A stretch of 64,000 nt of DNA from Acinetobacter lwoffii (GTDB lineage: Bacteria > Pseudomonadota > Gammaproteobacteria > Pseudomonadales > Moraxellaceae). Within the stretch, counting starts at the first letter, position 1; every line of letters starts with the position of its first letter. The stretch is from NCBI RefSeq assembly GCF_029024105.1, contig NZ_CP118963.1:2232001-2296000 (forward strand). The letters are read 5' to 3'. The translations under genes and the position numbers were made by a program. A model generated the notes under the pieces. The model did not search any database. It was given only the letters and a program-made list of their open reading frames with translations, and had not been told where the DNA came from. This document shows, one piece after another, positions 15,621 through 24,902 of this stretch.

Positions 15621-16835
15621 TTACAGATCAAGGATCAGACGCGCTGGCTCTTCTAACAATTCTTTGATTGTTACAAGGAAACCGACTGCTTCTTTACCAT
15701 CGATTAAACGGTGGTCATAAGACAGTGCAAGGTACATCATTGGCAAGATTTCTACTTGACCATTCACCGCCATCGGACGTTCCTGGATTTTGTGCATACC
15801 CAGAATCGCAGTTTGTGGCGTATTTAGAATTGGTGTAGAAAGCAATGAACCGAAAGTACCACCATTAGTAATGGTGAATGTACCGCCAGTCATATCTTCG
15901 ATACCCAGTTTACCGTCACGTGCCTTGCCAGCATATGCACGGATGCCATTTTCAACTTCAGCATAGTTCATGCGGTCTGTATCACGAAGTACAGGAACCA
16001 CTAGACCACGCTCAGATGAAACCGCAACACCGATGTCGTAATAACCGTGATACACGATATCATCGCCATCAATTGAAGCATTTACCGCTGGATAGCGTTT
16101 AAGTGCTTCAGTTGCTGCTTTAACGAAAAATGACATGAAGCCAAGACGCGCACCATGACGCTTCTCAAATGCATCTTTGTATTGAGCACGCATTTCCATG
16201 ATTGGTTTCATGTTCACTTCGTTGAACGTGGTCAACATTGCAGTTTCTTGAGTCGCTGCAAGTAAACGTTCAGCAACACGCTTACGAAGGCGAGTCATAG
16301 GAACACGTTTTTCGATACGCTCGCCCACTGCAACGCTTAATGGTTGCGCTGCAGGTGCTGCCGGTTTCGCCTGATGATTTGCCACATCTTCTTTCGTGAT
16401 GCGACCGCCACGGCCTGTACCTGCAACGTCAGCAGCTGCAACACCAGATTCAGTCAATGCTTTACGCACTGCTGGAGCCTGATCCTGTACTTGTTGACGT
16501 TCAACGATCGGTGCATTACCCGCTTCAGTTTGCGCAGCAGCTTGTTCAACTTTCTCTTCAGACTGAACTGCTTGAGTTTGCGTAGCGCCAGAAACAGCAC
16601 CTTCTTCAAACTGTGCAATGACTTCAGCTGAAAGAACAGTATCGCCTTCACCTTTAATAATAGATGCAAGTGTACCGTCTGCAGGAGCAACAACTTCTAA
16701 AACAACTTTATCAGTCTCAATATCGCAGATCACTTCATCACGTGACACTGCTTCACCTGGTTGTTTGTGCCAAGTTGCGATCGTACCGTCCGCAACTGAC
16801 TCTGGGAATACCGGTGCTTTAATTTCGGTTGCCAT
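15621..16835 (-). CDS. sucB: 2-oxoglutarate dehydrogenase E2, dihydrolipoyl succinyltransferase
   Basis: This is the E2 core of the 2-oxoglutarate dehydrogenase complex, which transfers succinyl groups from lipoate to CoA. In order, it has a lipoyl domain (1-80, lipoylated Lys43 in EICD-like DIETDKVVLEV), an Ala/Pro/Gln-rich linker, a peripheral subunit-binding domain (about 115-150, GTGRGGRITKEDV) and a catalytic domain (about 175-404) with the C-terminal SYDHRLIDGKEAV motif. The 404 residues match the family. The gene lies 18 bp after sucA. A palindromic repeat separates it from lpdA. Confidence 0.97.
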   Translation of the reverse strand: MATEIKAPVFPESVADGTIATWHKQPGEAVSRDEVICDIETDKVVLEVVAPADGTLASIIKGEGDTVLSAEVIAQFEEGAVSGATQTQAVQSEEKVEQAAAQTEAGNAPIVERQQVQDQAPAVRKALTESGVAAADVAGTGRGGRITKEDVANHQAKPAAPAAQPLSVAVGERIEKRVPMTRLRKRVAERLLAATQETAMLTTFNEVNMKPIMEMRAQYKDAFEKRHGARLGFMSFFVKAATEALKRYPAVNASIDGDDIVYHGYYDIGVAVSSERGLVVPVLRDTDRMNYAEVENGIRAYAGKARDGKLGIEDMTGGTFTITNGGTFGSLLSTPILNTPQTAILGMHKIQERPMAVNGQVEILPMMYLALSYDHRLIDGKEAVGFLVTIKELLEEPARLILDL

Positions 16836-16853
16836 TACTTAGAATCTCCTGGA

Positions 16854-19676
16854 TTATTCAGCGTCGATCGCAAGCGCGTCGTTGATGAGCTGAGCTTGTT
16901 GTTTTGCATGCAAATATGGTGAACCACATGCCGGTGCAGCAGAAGCTTCACGGCCTGCATAGCTAATACGTACTTGTTTACCCGCTTTCATCACGTCGTC
17001 ATATAGACGCGGTGCGATGAACAACCAAGCGCCTTGGTTCTTCGGTTCTTCTTGCGCCCAAACAAGTTCTTTAACGTTTGGATATTGCGCAAGCACTTCT
17101 GCCAGGCGTTTTTCTGGGTATGGATATAATTGTTCAATACGTACAATTGCAGTGTTGTTCAATTCTTTTTCACGACGTTTTTCAACTAGGTCGTAATACA
17201 CCTTACCACCACACAGAACCAGACGGGTTACATCTGACTTGTTGATGTTGTCTACTTCATCAATCACGGTTTGGAATGTACCGTTTGCAAGCTCTTCAAG
17301 GCTAGATACAGCAAGCTTGTGACGAAGTAAAGATTTCGGCGAAGTAACAATCAATGGCTTACGGATTGGACGAATCGCTTGACGACGTAATGCGTGGAAA
17401 ATCTGCGCAGGCGTAGTCGGTGTGATGACTTGCATGTTGTCTTCAGCACATAGCTGCAAGAAACGTTCCAAACGTGCAGATGAATGTTCTGGACCTTGAC
17501 CTTCAAAACCGTGTGGAAGAAGCATAGTTAAGCCACATACACGCTCCCATTTGGTTTCACCAGATGAGATGAACTGGTCAATGACAACCTGTGCACAGTT
17601 TGCGAAGTCACCGAATTGTGCTTCCCAGATGATCAAACTCTTAGGAAGAGTCGTCGCATAACCATATTCAAATGCCAATACAGCCATTTCTGACAACAAA
17701 GAGTCATAGATTGCAGTACGCGGCTGGTTTTCTTTCAGGTTACACAGTGGAAGATAAGTTGAACCATCTACCTGATTATGCAGTTTTGCATGACGGTGTG
17801 AGAAAGTACCACGACCTACGTCTTCACCCGTTAAACGAAGCAAGTAACCATCATCTAGTACAGTTGCATACGCCAGAGTTTCAGCAGCACCCCAGTTCAG
17901 AGGCATTTCACCCGTTTGCATTTTCAGACGGTCATCAATTACTTTTGCAACTTGACGCTGCATCACGAAGCCTTCAGGAAGCTCACGCATTTTCTTGCCA
18001 AGCTCTTTTAGACGTTCGATTGGGAAAGTTGTATCCCACTCGTCTGTGTACTCATGACCTAAGTAAGGAGTCCAATCCACAAACATTTTTTTGTTTGGTT
18101 CAAGTACCAGTGCATTGGCAACGTGATTACCCGCTTCCAGGTCTGCACGGTAGTTTTCAACCATTTGATCTGCACTTGCGCGATCAAGAACACCCTGTTG
18201 TACCAATTGATCCGCATAAAGCGTACGCGTAGTCGCTTTCTTGTTAATCACTTGATACATCATTGGTTGAGTTGCAGCTGGCTCATCCGCTTCGTTATGA
18301 CCACGACGACGGTAGCAGAACATGTCAATCACAACGTCTTTACGGAAGGTATGACGGAAGTCATGTGCCAATTGTGAAATGAACACCACAGCTTCAGGAT
18401 CATCACCATTCACATGGAAGATCGGTGCCTGAATCATTTTTGCGATGTCAGTACAGTATTCTGTAGAACGTGCGTCACGTGGATCAGACGTCGTGAAACC
18501 AACCTGGTTGTTAATTACAATGTGCACTGTACCACCCACGGTATAACCGCGAGTTTGTGACATCTGGAAAGTTTCCTGGTTAACGCCCTGACCTGCAAAT
18601 GCAGCATCACCGTGTACGATTAATGGCAATACGTCATCGCCGCCAATGTCTTTACGACGTACTTGACGTGCACGTACTGAACCTTCAACCACAGGGCCAA
18701 CGATTTCAAGGTGTGACGGGTTAAACGCCAATGCCAAGTGAACTTCGCCACCTGGAGTCATCACGTTTGAAGAGAAGCCTTGGTGATACTTAACGTCACC
18801 AGAACCTTTCTTGTGAATAGACTTACCTTCGAACTCACCAAACAGGTCAGCCGGGTTCTTACCCATGATGTTAACAAGAAGGTTTAAACGGCCGCGGTGA
18901 GGCATACCGATCACAACTTCTTTACAGCCTACAGAACCTGCACGCTGAATAATTTCGTTGACCATCGGGATGAATGCTTCACCACCTTCAACGCCGAAAC
19001 GTTTGGCACCAACGAATTTATTACCAAGATATTTTTCTAGGCCTTCAGCCGCAGTTAAACGCTCAAGGACATGTTTCTTTTGATCAGCATTGAAGCCATA
19101 TTGACCGCGTGCACTTTCTAGACGTTGTTGAATCCAACGTTTTTCTTTGGTGTCCACGATGTGCATGTATTCAGCACCGATTGAACCACAGTAAGTGGCT
19201 TCCATTGACTGAACCATTTCAGCCAAAGTCGCTTCTTCTTTACCGATCGCCAGGTTACCAGTATTGAATACTGTGTCTAAGTCAGACTGAGTCAAACCAT
19301 GCGCAGCAAGATCTAGATCAGGCACAACTTCACGCTTCGCCAAACCTAATGGATCCAGTTTTGCTTTCTGGTGGCCACGGTTACGGTAAGCAGCAATCAG
19401 CTGTAGCACGCCAATTTGACGACGTTCATGCTCTGAGCTGACTGTCGACTGAACAATAGGCTGAATACGGCTTGAATTGCGACCTAAAAGTAGGAATTGC
19501 TCACGTACATTACTGTGTGGTTGATCACCTTTTGGGAATTTATCGAAGTACGCTCTCCAGTCAGCACCCACTGAGTCTGGAGCAGTCAGATACTGCTCAT
19601 AAAGTTCTTCAATATACGCTGCACTATCAGCGGAAAGTTCAGTGTCAAGACGCAGAGCGTCAGCAACTTCTTGCAT
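16854..19676 (-). CDS. sucA: 2-oxoglutarate dehydrogenase E1
   Basis: SucA is the thiamine-diphosphate-dependent E1 that decarboxylates 2-oxoglutarate in the TCA cycle. The 940-residue product has the N-terminal EELYEQYL segment, HRGRLN (substrate site), the ThDP motif GDAAFAGQG to NNQVGFTTSDPRDARST, and the transketolase-like C-terminal half with HGFEGQGPEHSSARLERFLQ. I chose the ATG at 19676 over the one at 19688. It gives the usual MQEVADAL N terminus and has AGGAA about 10 bases upstream, whereas that site is too close to the earlier ATG. The gene heads sucAB-lpdA after a long structured leader. Confidence 0.97.
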   Translation of the reverse strand: MQEVADALRLDTELSADSAAYIEELYEQYLTAPDSVGADWRAYFDKFPKGDQPHSNVREQFLLLGRNSSRIQPIVQSTVSSEHERRQIGVLQLIAAYRNRGHQKAKLDPLGLAKREVVPDLDLAAHGLTQSDLDTVFNTGNLAIGKEEATLAEMVQSMEATYCGSIGAEYMHIVDTKEKRWIQQRLESARGQYGFNADQKKHVLERLTAAEGLEKYLGNKFVGAKRFGVEGGEAFIPMVNEIIQRAGSVGCKEVVIGMPHRGRLNLLVNIMGKNPADLFGEFEGKSIHKKGSGDVKYHQGFSSNVMTPGGEVHLALAFNPSHLEIVGPVVEGSVRARQVRRKDIGGDDVLPLIVHGDAAFAGQGVNQETFQMSQTRGYTVGGTVHIVINNQVGFTTSDPRDARSTEYCTDIAKMIQAPIFHVNGDDPEAVVFISQLAHDFRHTFRKDVVIDMFCYRRRGHNEADEPAATQPMMYQVINKKATTRTLYADQLVQQGVLDRASADQMVENYRADLEAGNHVANALVLEPNKKMFVDWTPYLGHEYTDEWDTTFPIERLKELGKKMRELPEGFVMQRQVAKVIDDRLKMQTGEMPLNWGAAETLAYATVLDDGYLLRLTGEDVGRGTFSHRHAKLHNQVDGSTYLPLCNLKENQPRTAIYDSLLSEMAVLAFEYGYATTLPKSLIIWEAQFGDFANCAQVVIDQFISSGETKWERVCGLTMLLPHGFEGQGPEHSSARLERFLQLCAEDNMQVITPTTPAQIFHALRRQAIRPIRKPLIVTSPKSLLRHKLAVSSLEELANGTFQTVIDEVDNINKSDVTRLVLCGGKVYYDLVEKRREKELNNTAIVRIEQLYPYPEKRLAEVLAQYPNVKELVWAQEEPKNQGAWLFIAPRLYDDVMKAGKQVRISYAGREASAAPACGSPYLHAKQQAQLINDALAIDAE

Positions 19677-20443
19677 TTGTGGACCCATTTCCTATTGCAA
19701 AAACATTTTCAGGATGCTTTTTAAGCAAAACCCAGGATTATTAGCATCAAATTGGTAATATGATACTAGTCCCCCATAAGGCATAAGCCATGAGGCGTTA
19801 TCACCACACCAAGAAAATCTTGATATGTTTAATGAACAATAACGCCCCTCAGCGGCATCATCACTCATTGAATACCCGATCGAAACCGGGCAATTTTTTG
19901 CAAATCGACTTAGAAAAAAGCAAGCATTAACAAAGATTTTTTCTAAAGCGACTCGGGTCTACCTTTATATACCAGTCCCTGATTATGCAGTGTTTAAAAA
20001 ATGTACCTGGCGTGGCATTTTTTAAACATAGTCATGAGCTAAATGCTAACATAATCTCAACTTTTCAATTGATTTTTTTGACACATACCTTCCATAAATT
20101 GGCTAAATACAGTTCAGATATTTTACTCTAATATATGGTGCTTTATCTCAAAAATAGATTCAATGTAGACTTAAGTCCTAAGCATTTCCGATAAATAAAA
20201 AGAGAGCAAACCTTTCAATCCACTCCCTCCTTAAATTTCCGTTATATAATAACATCGTTCTTGCTATTTTTCAGGTCAGTTTTACATCTAAAAATCATAA
20301 ATACCCAAAATAATCACATGTTCTTCTTATATGGCGCTCAAAGCCATTACCCTTTTCCTGACTGTTTCACTCAACTTTATACATTTTAAGTATAGTATCT
20401 TTATTTTTATCCTATGATTTTTTAATTTTTCCAATAGTTTGCA
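19677..20443 (-). promoter_or_regulatory. Long sdhB-sucA intergenic leader with several dyads
   Basis: About 770 bp without a convincing gene lie upstream of sucA. It holds a near-perfect dyad at 19788-19801 with 19849-19866 (GAGGCGTTAT against ATAACGCC...CTC). A 10-bp perfect dyad TTAGAAAAAA/TTTTTTCTAA lies at 19910-19946, and a 13-bp perfect inverted repeat TGTTTAAAAAATG/CATTTTTTAAACA at 19991-20028. They sit roughly 110-350 bp before the sucA start and would form successive stem-loops if transcribed. The rest, 20030-20440, is AT-rich and unremarkable. Confidence 0.55.
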
Positions 20444-20476
20444 TAAAAAAAGCACACCTGAAGGTGTGCTTTTTTC
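20444..20476 (-). terminator. Terminator after sdhB
   Basis: AGCACACC/GGTGTGCT with a TGAA loop is flanked by A7 and T6 runs, just after the sdhB stop. It can act in both directions and separates sdhCDAB from sucAB-lpdA. Confidence 0.9.
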
Positions 20477-20497
20477 TAAACTGCGAAGAGCAGCCTA

Positions 20498-21208
20498 TTA
20501 GCCTGCCATATCTAAAAGCATATTACGGATGTGACCGATTGCTTTAGTTGGGTTCAAGCCTTTAGGACATACAGATACACAGTTCATAATGCCTTTACAA
20601 CGGAACAATGAGAACGGGTCGTCTAGACGAGCCAAACGCTCTTGTGTTCCCGTATCACGCGAGTCAATAATGAAGCGGTAAGCGTTCAACAATGCTGAAG
20701 GACCCAAGAACTTGTCCGGGTTCCACCAGAATGACGGGCATGAAGTTGAACAGCATGCACATAGAATACATTCATATAGACCATCAAGATGCTCACGCTC
20801 TTCAGGAGACTGTAAACGTTCCTTAGGAGGCGCAGGCTGGTTGTTGATCAAGAATGGATGGATCTTGTTGTACTGATCATAGAACTGGTTCATGTCAACC
20901 ACCAAGTCTTTCACTACAGGAAGACCAGGCAATGGACGAACAGTAATTTCATTTGGTAAATCGTTCAGGTTCCAAAGACACGCCAAACCGTTTTTACCAT
21001 TGATGTTCACGCCATCAGAACCACAAATACCTTCACGACATGAACGACGGAACGTTAAAGTCTCGTCCTGTACTTTCAATGCAAGAAGTGCGTCAAGCAA
21101 CATACGGTGCTTATCAGTCAGTTCAAGTTTGAAAGTTTGCATGTACGGTGCTTTATCCTTGTCAGGATCGTAGCGGTAGATATGAAATGTACGAGTACCT
21201 CTACTCAT
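20498..21208 (-). CDS. sdhB: Succinate dehydrogenase iron-sulfur subunit
   Basis: SdhB carries the three Fe-S centres that pass electrons from FAD to ubiquinone in respiratory complex II. In the 236 residues, the [2Fe-2S] ligands are Cys57, Cys62, Asp65 and Cys77 (SCREGICGSDG...GLAC). The [4Fe-4S] motif is CILCACCSTSCP (Cys147, 150, 153) and the [3Fe-4S] ligands are Cys157, 204 and 210, followed by CPKG (Cys214). AGGAG precedes the ATG by 8 bases. The gene is last in sdhCDAB, 14 bp after sdhA. Confidence 0.98.
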   Translation of the reverse strand: MSRGTRTFHIYRYDPDKDKAPYMQTFKLELTDKHRMLLDALLALKVQDETLTFRRSCREGICGSDGVNINGKNGLACLWNLNDLPNEITVRPLPGLPVVKDLVVDMNQFYDQYNKIHPFLINNQPAPPKERLQSPEEREHLDGLYECILCACCSTSCPSFWWNPDKFLGPSALLNAYRFIIDSRDTGTQERLARLDDPFSLFRCKGIMNCVSVCPKGLNPTKAIGHIRNMLLDMAG

Positions 21209-21222
21209 CTGAATTCTCCTGA

Positions 21223-23121
21223 TTAGAATGTACGTGGTTTAGGTGGAATCGCGTCAACCGACAATGGACGGTAACGAACTGGCTTGTACTCTAGACGGTT
21301 ATCCGCAGAGAACCATAAAGTGTGCTTCATCCACTCATCATCACGACGACCATATGGGTATTCAGCATGGTCTGGAGACTCTTCAAAGTCTACAACCGTA
21401 TGTGCACCACGGCATTCTTTACGAGCAGCAGCTGAAATAAGCGTTGCTTTCGCAACTTCATACAAGTTTTCAACTTCAAGTGCTTCAATACGTGCAGTGT
21501 TGAATACTTTAGATTTGTCTTTCAAGTGAATATTGCGTACGCGCGGTTCAATTGCAAGAATCTGCTTCACACCTTCGTCTAGAAGCGCAGATGTACGGAA
21601 TACACCAGCGTGGTCTTGAACGATGTCACGGATTGCATCAGCAACGTCTTGAGCATTCTCACCTGTAGTCGATTCGTCAAGTTTACGAATACGTTCAACA
21701 GTTTCTTGAAGCACAGTTGTTGGAAGTGGCTCATATTCGCCATCGTGCTGTTTAGTCACATATTCAATGATATGTTGACCAGCAGCCTTACCAAATACAA
21801 CCAAGTCAAGCAATGAGTTCGTACCTAGACGGTTCGCACCGTGTACAGATACACATGAACACTCACCGATTGCATAGAAGCCTTTTACTGGCTTAGCAAA
21901 GTCACGACCTTCGGCATTTGTAGAGTAAACGTCGGTGTCTTTATTGTAGTTAGCAACAAGCGCTTCAGTTTCACGAGACTCAGGAACAACCACTTGACCA
22001 TGAATATTCGTTGGAATACCACCCATTTGGTAATGAATTGTTGGTACTACAGGAATTGGCTCTTTAGTGATGTCAACGTTCGCGAATTTCTTACCAATCT
22101 CAAATACAGATGGAAGACGTTTCATGATCGTGTCAGCACCCAAGTGCGTCATATCAAGCAGGATGTAATCGCCTTTAGGACCACAACCACGACCTTCTTT
22201 GATCTCTTGGTCCATAGAACGTGATACGAAGTCACGTGGCGCCAAGTCTTTCAAAGTTGGTGCATAACGTTCCATGAACGGTTCGCCGTCTTTGTTACGA
22301 AGGATTGCACCTTCACCACGACAACCTTCAGTCAACAATACGCCTGCGCCCGCAACACCCGTTGGGTGGAATTGCCAGAATTCCATATCTTGTAATGGAA
22401 TACCTGCACGAGCAGCCATACCAAGACCGTCACCAGTGTTGATATAAGCATTTGTAGATGCACGGTACACACGACCAGCACCACCAGTAGCGAACAAAGT
22501 CGCTTTTGCTTGGAATACTGCAATTTTACCAGTTTCCTGATCAATTGCTGTAACACCAAGAACGTCGCCTTTTTCGTTACGGATCAGGTCAAGCGCAATC
22601 CATTCAACGAAGAATTGAGTGCCCATTTTCACGTTGCTTTGATAAAGCGTGTGAAGAAGTGCGTGACCGGTACGATCGGCAGCAGCGCATGCACGTGGCA
22701 CAGCTTTCTCACCGTAGTTTGCCGAGTGACCACCGAATGGACGCTGGTAAATTGTACCATCAGCGTTACGGTCGAATGGCATACCTAGGTGTTCAAGCTC
22801 ATAAACCACTTGAGGCGCTTCACGAGTCATGAACTCGATCGCGTCTTGGTCACCCAACCAGTCCGAACCTTTAACGGTGTCATAGAAATGGTAGTGCCAG
22901 TTATCTTCTTGCATGTTACCAAGAGATGCACCAATACCACCCTGCGCTGCAACAGTGTGCGAACGGGTTGGGAATACTTTAGTCAGAACCGCAACTTTCA
23001 AACCAGCTTGAGCAAGTTGGTAAGACGCACGCATACCTGAACCACCACCACCAACGATGACAGCATCGAAAGTTTCGTGTGGAATATTTGTGTAATCTTC
23101 TTTAGGGTTTATAGCGCCCAT
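21223..23121 (-). CDS. sdhA: Succinate dehydrogenase flavoprotein subunit
   Basis: SdhA holds covalent FAD and oxidises succinate to fumarate. The 632-residue product has the dinucleotide-binding fold VIVGGGGSGMRA, the flavinylation segment PTRSHTVAAQGG with its His, the active-site loop HPTGVAGAGVLLTEGCRGEG, and EGRGCGP and GRRDDEWMKHT in the C-terminal region. AGGAAACAATC just before the ATG is a good ribosome-binding site. It lies within sdhCDAB, 12 bp after sdhD. Confidence 0.98.
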   Translation of the reverse strand: MGAINPKEDYTNIPHETFDAVIVGGGGSGMRASYQLAQAGLKVAVLTKVFPTRSHTVAAQGGIGASLGNMQEDNWHYHFYDTVKGSDWLGDQDAIEFMTREAPQVVYELEHLGMPFDRNADGTIYQRPFGGHSANYGEKAVPRACAAADRTGHALLHTLYQSNVKMGTQFFVEWIALDLIRNEKGDVLGVTAIDQETGKIAVFQAKATLFATGGAGRVYRASTNAYINTGDGLGMAARAGIPLQDMEFWQFHPTGVAGAGVLLTEGCRGEGAILRNKDGEPFMERYAPTLKDLAPRDFVSRSMDQEIKEGRGCGPKGDYILLDMTHLGADTIMKRLPSVFEIGKKFANVDITKEPIPVVPTIHYQMGGIPTNIHGQVVVPESRETEALVANYNKDTDVYSTNAEGRDFAKPVKGFYAIGECSCVSVHGANRLGTNSLLDLVVFGKAAGQHIIEYVTKQHDGEYEPLPTTVLQETVERIRKLDESTTGENAQDVADAIRDIVQDHAGVFRTSALLDEGVKQILAIEPRVRNIHLKDKSKVFNTARIEALEVENLYEVAKATLISAAARKECRGAHTVVDFEESPDHAEYPYGRRDDEWMKHTLWFSADNRLEYKPVRYRPLSVDAIPPKPRTF

Positions 23122-23133
23122 GATTGTTTCCTA

Positions 23134-23499
23134 TCAATTCGCCCAAAAAATCTGGATCGCCCAGATTGCATATGCAAGTACAGCAATGATCACTGCTGAA
23201 GTCAGTACAAGGCGTAAACCTGAAGCTGAAGGACCCATTTGACGAGTAGTCACATAATCCGTGAATACCTGCCACATCCCGATCCATGCGTGTGCAACAA
23301 GAGATAAGACCGCCAATAAAGACATAATCTTCATTGGAACTGTCATCATAAAGCCGTACCACTGTTCAAAGTTGAAACCACCATTCAGTAGAATCCAACC
23401 CAGTACAACAACGGTATAAACAGCTAGAACTACAGCACTGACACGTTGGAGAAACCAATCGCGAGAACCTGAACCTGTTAAACCAGTAGCGCTTTTCAT
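23134..23499 (-). CDS. sdhD: Succinate dehydrogenase membrane anchor SdhD
   Basis: SdhD is one of the two membrane anchors of complex II and helps bind haem b and ubiquinone. It has three membrane helices within about 121 residues, with RDWFLQRVSAVVLAVY at the start and HAWIGMWQVFTDY (haem-ligand His region) in the middle. I start at 23499, where ATG overlaps the sdhC stop as TAATG; an in-frame ATG at 23514 would add five residues. Confidence 0.93.
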   Translation of the reverse strand: MKSATGLTGSGSRDWFLQRVSAVVLAVYTVVVLGWILLNGGFNFEQWYGFMMTVPMKIMSLLAVLSLVAHAWIGMWQVFTDYVTTRQMGPSASGLRLVLTSAVIIAVLAYAIWAIQIFWAN

Positions 23500-23897
23500 T
23501 AGAGTACGATCCATACAAATGCTGCAACAATACCGATTGCAGACAAGATTAATGCGATAGTAGATGCAACACGGCCACTTTCTAGTTCTTCAGCAACGCC
23601 AATGTCAGCAAGTAAATGCTTAACACCCGCAATAAAGTGAAAAATCATGCCGGCGACAAATACCCATACAATAAAGCGAACAATGAAACCGTTAAAGATT
23701 TCTTGAACTTGCGCAAAACCTTCAGGCGAAGACAATGACTTGTCTAAAATCCATAGAAGGACCGGTACGAGTAAGAATACGATAACACCTGAAAGACGGT
23801 GTAGAATTGATGCAATAGCCACGGGTGATTTTAAGTTTACTTCTAAAACTTGACCCATGGACAAATTGACAGGTCTGTTGCTTTTCACAGCGGGCAT
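23499..23897 (-). CDS. sdhC: Succinate dehydrogenase cytochrome b556 subunit SdhC
   Basis: SdhC is the larger complex II anchor. The 132 residues include the SPVAIASILHRLSGV motif (quinone-site Ser and Arg, about 24-38), three membrane helices and HFIAGVKHLLADIG with the haem-ligating His. It is the first gene of sdhCDAB and its stop overlaps the sdhD start. A promoter-like sequence lies about 100 bp upstream. The GGAG nearest the ATG is about 15 bases away, so the exact start is slightly uncertain. Confidence 0.95.
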   Translation of the reverse strand: MPAVKSNRPVNLSMGQVLEVNLKSPVAIASILHRLSGVIVFLLVPVLLWILDKSLSSPEGFAQVQEIFNGFIVRFIVWVFVAGMIFHFIAGVKHLLADIGVAEELESGRVASTIALILSAIGIVAAFVWIVL

Positions 23898-23995
23898 CCT
23901 GTAAGTAAAAACTCCATCCGGAGTTTGTTGGAATTAATTCGAAGGAAAGCTGGCATTCTCAGGCAAATACATGCCTAAAATCAAAACGACACTGA

Positions 23996-24024
23996 ATTAT
24001 AAAACGTGAACTATTAAAATACAA
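23996..24024 (-). promoter_or_regulatory. Candidate sdhC promoter
   Basis: Read on the minus strand, TTGTAT (24024-24019) and a perfect TATAAT (24001-23996) are 17 bp apart, about 100 bp before the sdhC start. The -10 match is exact and the -35 keeps the TTG. Confidence 0.5.
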
Positions 24025-24902
24025 ACGGCTGAATTTGGCTTTTTGGATAAAAAACCATTAAATAAGAATCATTAACAACAATAAGTCAGACTTTATATAT
24101 TATTCCACCCTTTCAATTCCTATCTATATGATTGTTTTTAAATAATTAAGATGATTAATTTACTCGGTTTTCAGCCTACAGGATCATGTTTGAGTTTTAG
24201 ACTAAAGATGCACAGTTCCATCACAAATATTATTTAAATCTCTTTTTAATTCAGATTTAAATCAAGTGTCTAGATTTAACAGACCAATTGCCCCAATTCA
24301 TCAGCAGCGCAGTGATTCAGATAACCTGATGTTAAATAGCGACTTAGTACACCACACGATGGGTTTTTCAATCGATTTGAAGCATTTAGATTCAAAAAAT
24401 CATTCATTTATTTTTATACTGCTTACCTTTGCTGCCAAACTGGCCATTTATTAAGCTACTTTTTAATCAATTGAACCATATTCAAAATTCAATTAATTGC
24501 TTTTATTTATAATTCTACCTGTTAAATTCAGCTTGGCAAAAACGATGTAAGTTATGAGATTTATATAGTTTTAAGCATGCTCACCTTAATCTTTCACTAT
24601 TTTCGCCCGCATTTCTTGCTAGGAAAAAACGCTTACAAATGCCCCAAGCAGTCTATTTTTTTCTGCACCTCTGCATCAATTTGACTTATTATAGAGGTTT
24701 GATGCTGTGATTTTACTGAACTTTTTATACTGAGCGAATGTGACTAAACTGCTGTGCGGCCGTCATTTTTCATCCATAAGTATAATTGACAAAATTTCAG
24801 TACTCACTAATCTTATAGCAAATTTTTGATCCGTCCGTTTTGTGCATTAAAAGATTGATAGACAAAGCGGATATACATTCACCAGGACAGGAGATCTATT
24901 GA
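24025..24902. other. Long divergent spacer between sdhC and gltA
   Basis: This is an AT-rich region between two divergently transcribed TCA units. TTGACA at 24786-24791 is a possible -35 element for gltA, though the matching -10 (TAATCT at 24808 or TATAGC at 24814) is poor. A GACAGGAGA sequence just before the gltA ATG is its ribosome-binding site. A 62-codon open frame at 24266-24454 has no recognisable features and I do not call it. No terminator or RNA gene is visible. Confidence 0.45.

Noticed and set aside
17672..18232. 186-codon plus-strand open frame inside sucA
   Set aside because: Entirely antisense to a conserved, complete sucA; a shadow frame.
24058..24076. Fur-box-like sequence near the sdhC promoter
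   Set aside because: Only about 13 of 19 positions match, in very AT-rich DNA; too weak to call.
24266..24454. 62-codon open frame in the sdhC-gltA spacer
   Set aside because: No ribosome-binding site, no recognisable features, AT-rich spacer where such frames occur by chance.
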